From Pseudomonadaceae bacterium (GTDB lineage: Bacteria > Pseudomonadota > Gammaproteobacteria > Pseudomonadales > Azotimanducaceae): DNA of 64,000 bases. The translations under genes were made by a program, and so were the position numbers. Below the pieces are notes generated by a model. The model was given only the letters and a program-made list of their open reading frames with translations, did not search any database and had not been told where the DNA came from. This document shows positions 18,022 through 27,354 of this stretch, piece after piece; positions within the stretch are counted from its first letter, which is position 1; each line of letters opens with the position of its first letter. The stretch spans positions 1-64,000 of the forward strand of contig JANSXA010000003.1 of NCBI GenBank assembly GCA_024743175.1, written 5' to 3'.

Positions 18022-19506
18022 TTAGTTTGCCCAGAAAGAAGGATAAAGCACAACATCAATACGTCGGTTTTTCGAGCGCCCGTCTGCAGTTTCATTGTTG
18101 GCAATTGGCTTGGTTTCACCGTAGCCCACAGAAGAAAGTTGGCTTGGCGCGATAGCAACCCGCTCCAGAAGGTACGCCGCAACAGATTCTGCGCGTTTCA
18201 CAGATAAGGTCATGTTGGTTGCGTCAGCGCCGTAGGAATCCGTGTGACCTTCGATGGTTATGGGCGTTTCCGGAAATTCGCTGATGGCGTTGATCAGTTT
18301 GCTCAGAATAGCGTCGTGTTGAGGCTCCAGCTCTGCGCTGCCGAAGGAGAAATTGAGGCCAACCAGGCGGATAATCAGGCGATTTTCAGCCCGTACAACT
18401 TCAGCCTCGGTTTTGCTGAACAGGCTCTCCACGCGGGACACGGTTTTTTCCTGCTGTGCCTGTAAGGCCAGGCGGCGGTCCAGGCGGGCTTTGGCTTCTT
18501 CACGGTTTTCCAGCTCCGCCTGGGTGCTTGCCAGTTCATCTTCCAGCAGACGCAGATTCTGTCGAGCTGAGCTGAGGTCCTGGGCGAGCAGGGTTGCCAC
18601 TCTGGTGCGTTCTTCGATAGCGGCCACAACCAGTTCAATAGAGGCTGCCGGGCCGTTGTCAAAATACATCGGCACATCAACACTTTCGCCAAGTGGCTCC
18701 AGAATTGACTGCCACTCCAGCAGGATGGCTTCTAAAGTAGTGTCGTTATCGTCAATGTCGTCTGCCAGGCGCGACACGTACTGGGCGTACAGGGCGTTGT
18801 GCATGGCCTGCTTAGCCAGGTTGCGCGGCTGATCGGTATCGTATCGGTTCTCGGCCAGGGTGCTGCGAGCCAGCGCAAGTAAGTCGATGGCTTTCTGGTA
18901 AGAGGTTTCGGCCCAGTCATCAGCGTCCAGCTTTTTGGCTTTTGCGATCTCGGTTTCGATCTCTGTAAACAGAACGGTCTCAATGGCTTCCAGTTCGGCG
19001 TCGCGATACAGTGCTTCTGCCTTGTCAGCGTATTGGCTGACGCGTCCTTCACGTCCTTTTTCAGCCCGTGAGGCGGCTTCGTAGAGTTGTATCTCTGCTT
19101 CTTCCCACAGTTTCGGCGCACGTTTTTTGGCATCAGCGGCGAGTGCGTCGCTGCGAGCCTGGAATGCGGCGGTGACAAAATTCTCGACCGTGGGCGCCAT
19201 GGTAGCAGCCTGCAGGAACTCTTTGTTGGCCTCCTCAAGAATGTTGGCGACGCGGTTGACGTCAGCGCCATCGTCAAACGCTTCTTCAGCGCGGAGATAG
19301 GCCCGACTGCCTCTACGGTAAGTCTCAGGGGTCAGAACCGCCGCGTTGGCGGCGTTTGCCTGGCGCAGGGCCTCAACACTACTGGCAAAAACCTGGGTAC
19401 GCAGCGCTTCACGCAAACTGTTGTCTTCAGCTCCGATAGCGGGCGCAGTGATGCTCATGAGCAGGGCAAAGCACAAAGTGGAGAATGAGGAGGTGAGGTG
19501 TTTCAT
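18022..19506 (-). CDS. OmpA-family protein with helical N-terminal region
   Basis: This 494-residue secreted protein has a signal peptide (MKHLTSSFSTLCFALLMS, cut near IGA), then about 330 residues of Ala/Glu/Leu-rich helices resembling the DUF4398/TPR-like stalks found before OmpA domains. A C-terminal OmpA-like peptidoglycan-binding domain follows (FSFGSAELEP, ITIEGHTDSYG, LSVKRAESVAAYL, GYGETKPIANN, RRIDV). It probably sits in the periplasm or at the outer membrane and grips the cell wall. I chose the ATG at 19506; the in-frame upstream start at 19524 adds only six residues. Confidence 0.88.
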   Translation of the reverse strand: MKHLTSSFSTLCFALLMSITAPAIGAEDNSLREALRTQVFASSVEALRQANAANAAVLTPETYRRGSRAYLRAEEAFDDGADVNRVANILEEANKEFLQAATMAPTVENFVTAAFQARSDALAADAKKRAPKLWEEAEIQLYEAASRAEKGREGRVSQYADKAEALYRDAELEAIETVLFTEIETEIAKAKKLDADDWAETSYQKAIDLLALARSTLAENRYDTDQPRNLAKQAMHNALYAQYVSRLADDIDDNDTTLEAILLEWQSILEPLGESVDVPMYFDNGPAASIELVVAAIEERTRVATLLAQDLSSARQNLRLLEDELASTQAELENREEAKARLDRRLALQAQQEKTVSRVESLFSKTEAEVVRAENRLIIRLVGLNFSFGSAELEPQHDAILSKLINAISEFPETPITIEGHTDSYGADATNMTLSVKRAESVAAYLLERVAIAPSQLSSVGYGETKPIANNETADGRSKNRRIDVVLYPSFWAN

Positions 19507-19753
19507 GTCGAGTCCGTTTAACAAAAGGGTTGTGATAGATCCGCAGCACGAAGTGTACCGGAAATAATTTGTCTCTCGGGGGGGCTACCGGTGAGAAAAT
19601 CGGGCAAGTGCGTTGCTTGATGGAAGAAGTGCTGAGAGAATATGGAAAAAATCTGGAGACGTGTCATCAATCTTTAACCGTTGATGTGCACAGTCAGCAG
19701 AACAATAAAACCTGAGCCGTACTTGGCTCGCATGTACTCAAATGGAGAAACTG

Positions 19754-22700
19754 ATGATCGGTAATGTCCCCAGGATAGCTGCCTGGACACGTCGAGCGGG
19801 GCTGTTTTTTGCCTTTGTCGCGCTGTCTTTAACCGCAGGCGTTGCCAGCGCTCTGGAAACATCGTCCGCAGTGCGCGGCGTTGTGTCTGACAGGAGCGGC
19901 AACCCCGTTGCTGGTGCAACGGTTACGGTCCGAAATGAAACCACATCGCTGACGCGATCCTCCGAGACCGCTGCTGACGGTAGCTTCTCGATCCGCAACC
20001 TGCAGGTGGGTGGTAATTATACTGCCAGTGTATCTGCACCAAATTATGGCAACGAATCCCTGAGCGACGTAACTGTTGCACTGGGCCGTGTCACAGATTT
20101 GAATTTTGTCCTGCGCTCCAGTGCAGTAGTTGAAGAAGTGGTGGTGACTGCCTCGCGCGTGACATCTCAGGTGGCTGTTGGGCCGAGCGCTTCGTTCGGC
20201 TTAGACACCCTGGAGACCACACCAGCGATTAACCGCAATATTACTGACGTGCTGCGGATTGATCCCCGCATCTACGTGGATGAGTCTCGTGGCGGTATTA
20301 ATGCTATTCAGTGCGGTGGTAAAAATTCGCGATTCAACAGCCTCACTGTAGACGGTGTGCGCACCAACGATTCATTTGGCTTGAACTCGAACGGCTACCC
20401 AACCGAGCGCATCCCTTTTTCTTATGATGCAATCAACGAAGTTTCTGTAGAGCTGGCACCGTTTGACGCCCGCTACGGTGGTTTCACAGCTTGTAACATC
20501 AACGCGGTCACCAAGTCTGGCGGTAATGAGTTCTTCGGTTCAGTTTTCTATGACTATACCGACGATTCAATGCGCGGCGACAAGCTGGAAGGGGACGACA
20601 TTGACTTTGGTGACTTTGATGAGAAGCGCTACGGCGTTACGCTGGGCGGCCCGATCATCAAAGACAAGCTGTTTTTCTTTGCGGCTTACGAAGAACTGGA
20701 TGGCGCCAACCTGTTTGATCGTGGACCCATCGGTTCCGGCGCAGTCAACGAAGTTTTGGTCAGCCAGGCGGAACTGGATGAGATCCAGCAGATTGCACGA
20801 GATATCTACCAGTATGACCCGGGCGGTATTCCCGGTAGTTTTGCCAACGACGATGAAAAACTGTTGGTAAAGTTGGACTGGTATATCAATGACAGCCATC
20901 GTGTTGCCGTGACCTACAACTACAATGATGGGTTTAATACGGTTGAATCGGACAGTGAGCTTTCTGAATTCGAATTCACTAACCACCTCTACGAGCGTGG
21001 TTCTGAACTTGAGTCCTATGTAGGTACTCTTTACTCGGATTGGAACGACAGCTTTTCGACTCAACTGCGTGTATCTCAATTGGATCTCGATGCCAGAGTC
21101 AATACCCTGGGTGGCACTGATTTTGGCGAAATTCGGATCGAACTAGATGATGTTGACGTTTACATTGGTGGTGATGACAGTCGTCAAGCTAACGACCTGG
21201 ATTATGAGATCTTCGGTTTGTCTTTAACCGCTAATTGGATGCTTTCGAATGGTCACAACTTATCTTTTGGCTACGAAAGAGACGAATTTGAAGTCTTCAA
21301 CTTATTCATTCAACAGGCTGAAACTGAAATTCGTTTTGATGGCATAGAAGATTTTCGCAATGGATTTGCGTCCAGCATAGAATATAATAACGCGCCGTCA
21401 AACAACCCTGCCGATGCGGCGGCAGAATGGGGTTACGACGTCAATACTGTATTCGTACAGGATGATTTTACCATCGGTGACAACTTAGACGTGTTGTTGG
21501 GGTTGCGCTACGACTGGTACACAACTGATGACAAACCTGAAACTAACCCAGATTTTTTGGCAAGTTACGGCTTTGCCAATAACAATACGCTTGATGGTGA
21601 AGGGCTCCTCCAGCCGAGGGTGGGTCTTACCTACACAGTAAACGATAGACTTACCTTGCGCGGTGGTGTGGGTTTGTATTCTGGTGGTGATCCAAACGTG
21701 TGGTTGTCGAATACTTACTCTGCGAACAACGTGCTGCAATTTGGCGCAGACGGAGATGATGCAGGTTACGAAGATGGTTCTCGATCGCTTTTTGATGCTG
21801 ATGTGATTTATGAAGCTGTTGAGCCGGGTGCGCCTGTCGGACCGGGTTATGGAGTCCCTCAAGAGCTGTTTGACGCTGTGGCCACTGGAGAGGGAAGCAA
21901 CTTCGAAATTAACTACCTTGACCCAGATTTCGATTTGCCTTCTGAATGGAAATACTCTGTGGGCTTAACCTATGAATTCGAAAATGATTTAACTTTCCAA
22001 GGAGACCTGCTGCTGACTCGCGGTCAGGATACAGCCATCATCCAGCGCGGAGATGTGGATCGTATAGGCACTGCTGCCGACGGCTATCCTCAGTACGCCT
22101 CCGTCCGCGAGCCTGCCTTTGTTTTGACAAATAGTAGTGAAGGTAACGAATCTATACTGGCGTCTTTCTCATTGTCGAAGTTCCATGAGAACGGCGTCGA
22201 TTGGACCTTTGGTTACGCGTACAGTGACGCTGAAGATGTTCAACCGATGACCAGTTCGGTAGCATTTTCAAACTACAACAACCGTGCTTTCTTCGACCCG
22301 CAGGAAGAACGCCTGTCTACATCGAACTACAACATTGAACATCGATTCACGTTTACTTTGAACTGGCAGAAAATGTACTTTGGTGATAACCGAACGATCT
22401 TCTCTCTGTATGCAGCAGCTAATCAGGGGCCGTCTTACAGTATTGTAAGACCAGGGCGACCTTATGGGTTTTCTCCAATCTTTCTGGACGAGGACAGGGT
22501 GCTTGGCCCAACGGACCGTCGCAACGACAAGGATGGCTCCTGGTGGGGTAAGGTTGATGTTAAGCTAGAACAGGAGTTTGGTGTTGGACCCTACGGTAAA
22601 GCATCCGCTTTCATAGTAGTGGATAACCTGACTAATTTGCTCAATGACGAATGGGGTGTGTTACGTCAAGTTGATTTCCCGGCAGCGGTAGTGCGTGGGC

Positions 22701-22771
22701 AACGGCCTGAAGGCCGCATCGGTGACGCCTCAGCATACGAAATCCGCTTCGGTGTTCGTTACGCTTTCTAA
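19754..22771 (+). CDS. TonB-dependent receptor, Oar-like
   Basis: This outer-membrane receptor of about 1005 residues has a signal peptide, a carboxypeptidase-regulatory-like beta domain (GVVSDRSGNPVAGATVTVRN, about residues 41-115), a TonB box (VVEEVVVTASR), a plug and a large barrel ending VRYAF. Oar-type receptors with this extra N-terminal domain take up large substrates such as peptides or glycans; the ligand here is unknown. GGAG six bases before the ATG at 19754 favours that start over the ATG at 19742. A strong terminator follows. Codon use and GC look like the neighbouring genes. Confidence 0.93.
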   Translation: MIGNVPRIAAWTRRAGLFFAFVALSLTAGVASALETSSAVRGVVSDRSGNPVAGATVTVRNETTSLTRSSETAADGSFSIRNLQVGGNYTASVSAPNYGNESLSDVTVALGRVTDLNFVLRSSAVVEEVVVTASRVTSQVAVGPSASFGLDTLETTPAINRNITDVLRIDPRIYVDESRGGINAIQCGGKNSRFNSLTVDGVRTNDSFGLNSNGYPTERIPFSYDAINEVSVELAPFDARYGGFTACNINAVTKSGGNEFFGSVFYDYTDDSMRGDKLEGDDIDFGDFDEKRYGVTLGGPIIKDKLFFFAAYEELDGANLFDRGPIGSGAVNEVLVSQAELDEIQQIARDIYQYDPGGIPGSFANDDEKLLVKLDWYINDSHRVAVTYNYNDGFNTVESDSELSEFEFTNHLYERGSELESYVGTLYSDWNDSFSTQLRVSQLDLDARVNTLGGTDFGEIRIELDDVDVYIGGDDSRQANDLDYEIFGLSLTANWMLSNGHNLSFGYERDEFEVFNLFIQQAETEIRFDGIEDFRNGFASSIEYNNAPSNNPADAAAEWGYDVNTVFVQDDFTIGDNLDVLLGLRYDWYTTDDKPETNPDFLASYGFANNNTLDGEGLLQPRVGLTYTVNDRLTLRGGVGLYSGGDPNVWLSNTYSANNVLQFGADGDDAGYEDGSRSLFDADVIYEAVEPGAPVGPGYGVPQELFDAVATGEGSNFEINYLDPDFDLPSEWKYSVGLTYEFENDLTFQGDLLLTRGQDTAIIQRGDVDRIGTAADGYPQYASVREPAFVLTNSSEGNESILASFSLSKFHENGVDWTFGYAYSDAEDVQPMTSSVAFSNYNNRAFFDPQEERLSTSNYNIEHRFTFTLNWQKMYFGDNRTIFSLYAAANQGPSYSIVRPGRPYGFSPIFLDEDRVLGPTDRRNDKDGSWWGKVDVKLEQEFGVGPYGKASAFIVVDNLTNLLNDEWGVLRQVDFPAAVVRGQRPEGRIGDASAYEIRFGVRYAF

Positions 22772-22798
22772 CCCGGTTAGTCAGCTAAGCTGAATGAA

Positions 22799-22827
22799 AT
22801 GGCCGCACCTTGTGCGGCCATTTTTTT
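22799..22827 (+). terminator. Rho-independent terminator
   Basis: ATGGCCGCAC pairs with GTGCGGCCAT around a 3-nt loop (10-bp stem), directly followed by seven T (22821-22827). It ends the Oar-like receptor transcript; on the other strand it lies just after the M48 protease gene. Confidence 0.92.
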
Positions 22828-22841
22828 GTCCGTCAGAAACC

Positions 22842-23708
22842 TCACTGTGCCCAGGGTAGAGGGACGGGCGTTCCGGATGCACCCAACGCGTCCGCCTTTT
22901 CTCTCAGTTCATCAATACGTTCAGCAAGCCCGGGATGAGTACTCAAAAAGTCCAGGCTCGGCAGCCTGCTGCCCGGGCTGCTCCTGTCGTATACTTCCTG
23001 AAAGGCGGCAAACAGATCTTCCGCGCCATTCAGATGGCCATAGTGGTTAATCAGTAACTGGCTGGCAAAGGCATCTGCCTCGCGTTCCTGATCACGACTG
23101 TAAGACAGACTGGAGCTGTATCCGATCCATTCAACAATACGGCCTGTGAAGGTGTTGTCTGTGATACCTAAAAAAGAGCCCAGCGCCAGCGATACGGTTA
23201 AGCCGCGACTCATGGCAACAACGGGATGGCGTAGCTTGATGTGGCCGATCTCATGGGCCAGCACCATCGCCAGCGCATTCTCGTTAGGTAGTCTGGAGAT
23301 AAGCCCGTCGAACATCACCACGTGGCCGCCAAGGGTGGCAAAGGCGTTAACCGTTGCGCTGGGTTTGTAGTGTACGGTTATGCTCATATCCGCATCTATC
23401 CCGGCACGTTCAATCAGTTGCCGGCCGAGCTCCAGCACGTAGGCCTCGCGTGCCTGCACCTGTATTTCCGGTGTCGAATCCTGCGCCGGATCAGATTCAA
23501 ACATCGCCTCGATGCCGATCACCTTTGCCAGCCGCTGCTCCGTAGAGAACGGCACGTATTGGGCCAGCCACGACGCAATGCTGGACAGCAGCACAACCAG
23601 TACAACCACGCTGAGAATGACAGCACTCAGCAGCACAAACAGATCGCGCACCGGGTGCTCGTCAGAGACGTTGATGCCTTCAGGCTGCTGTGGATTTTCG
23701 TAACTCAT
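22842..23708 (-). CDS. M48-family metalloprotease, membrane-bound
   Basis: The 288-residue protein has a membrane helix near residues 25-48 and an M48 peptidase domain with the zinc motif HEIGH (in VLAHEIGHIKLRHP) and the downstream zinc-ligand Glu region SRDQEREADAFA. Such Zn proteases degrade or mature membrane and periplasmic proteins. The mature part has VHYKPSATVNAFATLGG, a conserved substrate-groove strand. It follows two YbjQ-type genes on the same strand with an 11-bp gap, so the three probably form one operon. Confidence 0.92.
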   Translation of the reverse strand: MSYENPQQPEGINVSDEHPVRDLFVLLSAVILSVVVLVVLLSSIASWLAQYVPFSTEQRLAKVIGIEAMFESDPAQDSTPEIQVQAREAYVLELGRQLIERAGIDADMSITVHYKPSATVNAFATLGGHVVMFDGLISRLPNENALAMVLAHEIGHIKLRHPVVAMSRGLTVSLALGSFLGITDNTFTGRIVEWIGYSSSLSYSRDQEREADAFASQLLINHYGHLNGAEDLFAAFQEVYDRSSPGSRLPSLDFLSTHPGLAERIDELREKADALGASGTPVPLPWAQ

Positions 23709-23719
23709 GAGACAGGTAG

Positions 23720-24157
23720 TCAGGTGACCAGAGCGGTGCCGTAGGCATACACCTCAATGCTGCCAATCTGATCATTATTGCCTTTGGAGATGCTGGCTGT
23801 TTCAAGCCGCACGTTGATAATCATCTGTGCACCACAGCTCCGGGCATCTGCTTTCATGCGCAGAATCGCTTCCCGTCGCGCGCGTTCCAGCAGTGACTCG
23901 TACGTCGCGAGCCGGCCGCCAAACAAAGCCCTCAATCCAGCTACCAGGCGTTTAAAATAGTCTACTGATATGACCACATTGCCGCCTACCAGCGGCCCCT
24001 TTTGCCACTGTCCCGGTGGCAGATGCCGTTCGTTGAAGACAAGAATGTTCTTGTACTGGATTTCGCGCAGGCGAATGGATTCGAAGTGTTTACGCTCGGC
24101 GATACGCCCGAAAAAATAGCCCAGCACTGTCAGGGATGCGATGACAATCAGTTCCAT
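23720..24157 (-). CDS. YbjQ/UPF0145-type protein with membrane anchor
   Basis: This 145-residue protein carries a heavy-metal-binding-like YbjQ (UPF0145) domain: GGNVVISVDYFKRLVAGLRALFGGR, LLERARREAILRMKADARSCGA and YGTALV. Unlike usual YbjQ proteins of about 105 residues it has an added N-terminal membrane helix (residues 3-19). YbjQ proteins form small oligomers with unknown function. It lies 9 bp from a second YbjQ gene upstream and 11 bp from the M48 protease downstream. Confidence 0.85.
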   Translation of the reverse strand: MELIVIASLTVLGYFFGRIAERKHFESIRLREIQYKNILVFNERHLPPGQWQKGPLVGGNVVISVDYFKRLVAGLRALFGGRLATYESLLERARREAILRMKADARSCGAQMIINVRLETASISKGNNDQIGSIEVYAYGTALVT

Positions 24158-24166
24158 GGTTTTCTG

Positions 24167-24487
24167 CTACTCGCCGTCCAGCACAACGGCGGTTCCGTAC
24201 GCAAACAGTTCCGCAGCGCCAGCAGTCACCGAAGAGGTTGAAAATCGCACGTTAATGACCGCATTGGCACCGATCTGTCGAGCGTGTTCGAGCATACGCT
24301 CAACGGCCTCTTCCCGCGCTTCGCTGAGCAGTTCTGTATAAGCCACCAGTTCACCACCGAAGATGTTTTTAAAACCCGCAAGAATGTCTTTGCCCACGTG
24401 TTTAGCCCTCACTGTATTGCCCTGCACCATGCCAAGATGGCGCTCAATACGACGGCCGGGAATCAACTCAATATTGCTCACCAACAT
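24167..24487 (-). CDS. YbjQ/UPF0145 protein
   Basis: The 106-residue cytosolic protein is a standard-length YbjQ (UPF0145) domain: PGRRIERHLGMVQGNTVRAKH, FGGELVAYTELLSEAREEAVERM, ANAVINVRF and AYGTAVVL. It is a clear paralogue of the next gene, which adds a membrane helix. Function in this family is unknown. It probably opens a three-gene operon with the anchored paralogue and the M48 protease. Confidence 0.9.
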   Translation of the reverse strand: MLVSNIELIPGRRIERHLGMVQGNTVRAKHVGKDILAGFKNIFGGELVAYTELLSEAREEAVERMLEHARQIGANAVINVRFSTSSVTAGAAELFAYGTAVVLDGE

Positions 24488-24624
24488 ATGCCCTGTCCTT
24501 GTGCTGCGTGTTAACCACCTGATTGTTCATGTTCTGACCGGGAAAAGGTAGCGTTGGAGTCACAGATTAATCATCGTGGACCGGCTCCTGAAGGTTCTTG
24601 CCTCTTGAATTCAAAGCGATTACG

Positions 24625-24648
24625 CTTATTGACGTTATAGTCAATAAG
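24625..24648. promoter_or_regulatory. 24-bp inverted repeat, likely TetR operator
   Basis: CTTATTGAC (24625-24633) is repeated as its exact reverse complement GTCAATAAG (24640-24648) around 6 bp. It ends 8 bp before the ATG of the acyl-CoA dehydrogenase gene, whose operon also encodes a TetR-family regulator. The size and symmetry fit a TetR dimer site, so autoregulation is inferred. Confidence 0.65.
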
Positions 24649-24656
24649 GGCTCGTC

Positions 24657-25871
24657 ATGCCTGCACGCTCGCTCTCCGAAAACAGTGAATTTCGGGCTGA
24701 CACCAGAGCTTGGCTGGATGCAAACTGCCCGCCAAGCATGCGTACCAAAATGCAGGCTGGCGAAGAGATAAATGGTGGCAGCAAACGCAAAAGCACAAAT
24801 CCGGAGGCTTATCTATGGTTGGAACGCATGGCCGAGAAAGGCTGGACAGTGCCTACCTGGCCGGTCGCGTACGGCGGCGGCAGTCTTGATACGCCCCTGT
24901 TTCTGATTCTGCTCGAGGAGTTGCAGCGAATCAACGCGCGCCCGCCGTTAGGTGGCATGGGGGTTACCATGATAGGCCCCACACTGCTTGAATATGGCAG
25001 CGAAGAACAGAAACTCCGCCACCTGCCGAAGATAGCCTCCGGAGAAATTGCCTGGTGTCAGGGCTACAGTGAACCTGGTGCCGGATCCGACCTTGCCAGC
25101 CTGCAGACCAAAGCCGAAGAACAGGGGGATCACTATCTGGTGAATGGCTCCAAAATCTGGACTTCAGGCGCACATCATGCGGATTGGATCTTCTGTCTGG
25201 TGCGCACCAATCCCACCGTACCGAAATACGAAGGCATCAGCTTTATCCTTTTCTCGATGGATTCTCCGGGTGTGACAATTAAGCCCATTGAACTCATTAA
25301 CGGCTCATCACCTTTCTGTCAGACTTTTTTTGATGATGTGAAAGTGCCGAAAATCGACCTGGTGCATAAAGAGAACCAGGGCTGGACAGTGGCCAAACGG
25401 CTGCTGCAGCACGAACGGTCGGGGTTAGCTGCGTTGGCCAGTGCGGATACCGCCGGACCCATGGAACGTATCAAACCCCACGTGCCGCTTGCGCAACTGG
25501 CCATGCAATACAACGGTGAAGAAGTGTTGAGTGACCCGATTCTGCGCCGCGACATTATCGACAACGAGATGCGCAAGCGGGCCTTTTTCCTGACCCAGCA
25601 GCGGGCTGTTGAAGAAGCCTCCGCGCAGACACCCGGAGCCGCCACCTCTATTTTTAACTATGTGGAAGCTGAGTATGTGAAATCTCAGCTCGAACTGCAG
25701 CTGCGTATACGTGGTACCCAGGCGGTAGGCTGGGAGGGAGGGCAGTTCACCGAAGAGGAAATCCGTATGGGACGTTTGTGGCTGGAAGCCAAAGCCATTT
25801 CTATCGCCGGCGGCTCTAACGAAGTGCAGCTCAACATTATTTCCAAGCGTGTGCTTGGGTTGCCAGACTGA
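24657..25871 (+). CDS. Acyl-CoA dehydrogenase
   Basis: This full-length FAD enzyme (404 residues) oxidises an acyl-CoA to the enoyl-CoA. Visible motifs are GYSEPGAGSDLASLQTKA and GSKIWTSGAHHADW (beta domain, flavin contacts) and the C-terminal ISIAGGSNEVQLNIISKRVLG. The last resembles FadE subunits from steroid-type clusters rather than short-chain ACADs. It is the first gene of a probable operon with a TetR regulator (4-bp gap) and a hotdog protein. A 24-bp inverted repeat sits directly upstream. The natural substrate cannot be told from sequence. Confidence 0.92.
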   Translation: MPARSLSENSEFRADTRAWLDANCPPSMRTKMQAGEEINGGSKRKSTNPEAYLWLERMAEKGWTVPTWPVAYGGGSLDTPLFLILLEELQRINARPPLGGMGVTMIGPTLLEYGSEEQKLRHLPKIASGEIAWCQGYSEPGAGSDLASLQTKAEEQGDHYLVNGSKIWTSGAHHADWIFCLVRTNPTVPKYEGISFILFSMDSPGVTIKPIELINGSSPFCQTFFDDVKVPKIDLVHKENQGWTVAKRLLQHERSGLAALASADTAGPMERIKPHVPLAQLAMQYNGEEVLSDPILRRDIIDNEMRKRAFFLTQQRAVEEASAQTPGAATSIFNYVEAEYVKSQLELQLRIRGTQAVGWEGGQFTEEEIRMGRLWLEAKAISIAGGSNEVQLNIISKRVLGLPD

Positions 25872-25875
25872 TCCC

Positions 25876-26493
25876 ATGGCAGTCGCAACCGAAAAGAAAC
25901 GCACGCGCATGGCCCCGCACGCACGCGCGAAGGCTATTGTTGAAGCGGCACGAGGTATCGTGTTGCGGGAAGGCCTTGCCAACATGACTATGGAGCGGGT
26001 CGCTGAAGCAGCCGCTGTCAGCAAAGGTCTGATCTACGCCTACTTTCCCAATCTCACTGCACTATTGCGTGAAGTCTATGCGCGTGAAAGCCGGGCGTTA
26101 GGCCGCGCACATATGGCGGTGCTGGAACAACCTCTAAGTTTCGAAGATATGGCCAGGGCCACAGCGCAGATCAATCGCACTTCCGCACGGGACAAGCAGT
26201 TGTTGATCAAGCGTTTGAGTGCAGACCCGAGCGTGGCTGAAGCTATGGATGCGGTACGCAGTGAAGATAAACAACGGGTAATCGATGTTCTGGTGGAGCA
26301 GGTGACACAAAGCTATGCAATCCCCACACCTGTTGCCCGCAAAGCAGTTATGTTAGCGCTGGGGTTTGACGAGGAAGATGCCGTGTCTCAGGATGATGAG
26401 CAGATGGATGAAATCTGGGGTGCGATGATGTCAGGTGCCATGCAGGAGTTGGAGAAGCGCTATCAGGAGCCCACAGTTAAGGAGCAATTATAG
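25876..26493 (+). CDS. TetR-family transcriptional regulator
   Basis: The 205-residue protein has an N-terminal helix-turn-helix: AIVEAARGIVLREGLANMTMERVAEAAAVSKGLIYAYFPNL, the standard TetR recognition segment (about residues 20-60). The C-terminal helical domain would bind a small ligand, plausibly an acyl-CoA given the neighbours. The ATG at 25876 is 4 bp after the ACAD stop; the in-frame start at 25849 lies inside the ACAD gene. The next gene starts directly after its stop. The 24-bp inverted repeat at 24625 is its likely operator. Confidence 0.9.
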   Translation: MAVATEKKRTRMAPHARAKAIVEAARGIVLREGLANMTMERVAEAAAVSKGLIYAYFPNLTALLREVYARESRALGRAHMAVLEQPLSFEDMARATAQINRTSARDKQLLIKRLSADPSVAEAMDAVRSEDKQRVIDVLVEQVTQSYAIPTPVARKAVMLALGFDEEDAVSQDDEQMDEIWGAMMSGAMQELEKRYQEPTVKEQL

Positions 26494-27345
26494 ATGAGTG
26501 AGGTGATAAAGGGACCGCTATGGGCGGCAAGAAACTGGTCTATTGATGCGGGTGAAGGCAGCATCCATGATGATGAAACCGCTGCAAAGCTGGGTTTTAG
26601 AGGCGGCACCGTGGCGGGTGATGTGCATATGAATCAGTTTCCGCCTGTGCTGCTGGAACTGTTTGGCAATGCCTGGTTTGAGCATGGCAATCTATCGCTG
26701 ACCTTCAAGAACGCAACCATAGATCTTGAAAAAGTGCAGGTGTTTGCCGAGCCACTGGCATCGGGTGCTCAGCAGACCCGGGTATGGATGGAGCGCGATG
26801 ACGGTATGCTGGTAGCGCAAGGTACCGCTGCGCTTGGTGATCACAGTAACTCCGAGCTGCGCCGCAAAGACATGCGACCCTGTGACCCTGCTGAACTGAA
26901 GATTCTAAACCGTCTGTATGCCGGGCTCTCGCTTGGACATTATGAGGTTCAGGCCACGCCGGAAAAGCAGTTCCAGCGTTTTGACAGTAACGTGATCAGT
27001 GATCCGCTGCCGGGCTATCGTCAGCCAGATTTCTGGTCGGAGGTGGTGGCAGCGCCGTGTACCATCATCGAATATCTCTGGGCCTATCCGATGCAGGGTC
27101 TGAGTCCTTACGTGGGTGAATCGGTCGGTCTGTTTGGCGCAATAGAAATTGGCTTTACAAACGGTCCGTTTTTATTGAACAGGCCTTATCATCTTGAGTC
27201 AGAGGTGGTTTGTGTGGGTCAAAGTCCGCAGACGGAGTATGTCTGGTATGAAACCCAGGCTTACAATGAAAACCAAGAGCTGGTGGCAACAATGTTGATG
27301 CAATCACGCGTGATGAAGTCATCTTCACCTGCCTACCAGGATTGA
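26494..27345 (+). CDS. Hotdog-fold-like protein (MaoC/thioesterase type)
   Basis: The 283-residue cytosolic protein has a hotdog pattern in its first half: GFRGGTVAGDVHMNQFPPVLLELFG, then HGNLSLTFKNATIDLEKVQVFAEP. The total size fits two hotdog domains. I do not see the Asp/His of R-specific enoyl-CoA hydratases, so hydratase activity is doubtful; a thioesterase or binding role is possible. The ATG immediately follows the TetR stop (TAG-ATG), indicating coupling. It is likely part of the ACAD-TetR operon. Confidence 0.7.
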   Translation: MSEVIKGPLWAARNWSIDAGEGSIHDDETAAKLGFRGGTVAGDVHMNQFPPVLLELFGNAWFEHGNLSLTFKNATIDLEKVQVFAEPLASGAQQTRVWMERDDGMLVAQGTAALGDHSNSELRRKDMRPCDPAELKILNRLYAGLSLGHYEVQATPEKQFQRFDSNVISDPLPGYRQPDFWSEVVAAPCTIIEYLWAYPMQGLSPYVGESVGLFGAIEIGFTNGPFLLNRPYHLESEVVCVGQSPQTEYVWYETQAYNENQELVATMLMQSRVMKSSSPAYQD

Positions 27346-27354
27346 GCGGCCGAC

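Noticed and set aside
19570-19590. Run of seven G upstream of the Oar-like TBDR as a phase-variable tract
   Set aside because: Single short run with no promoter alignment; I see no support.
25425-26024. 199-aa open frame on the minus strand
   Set aside because: It is antisense to the acyl-CoA dehydrogenase and TetR genes, which have clear family motifs; its own sequence shows none.
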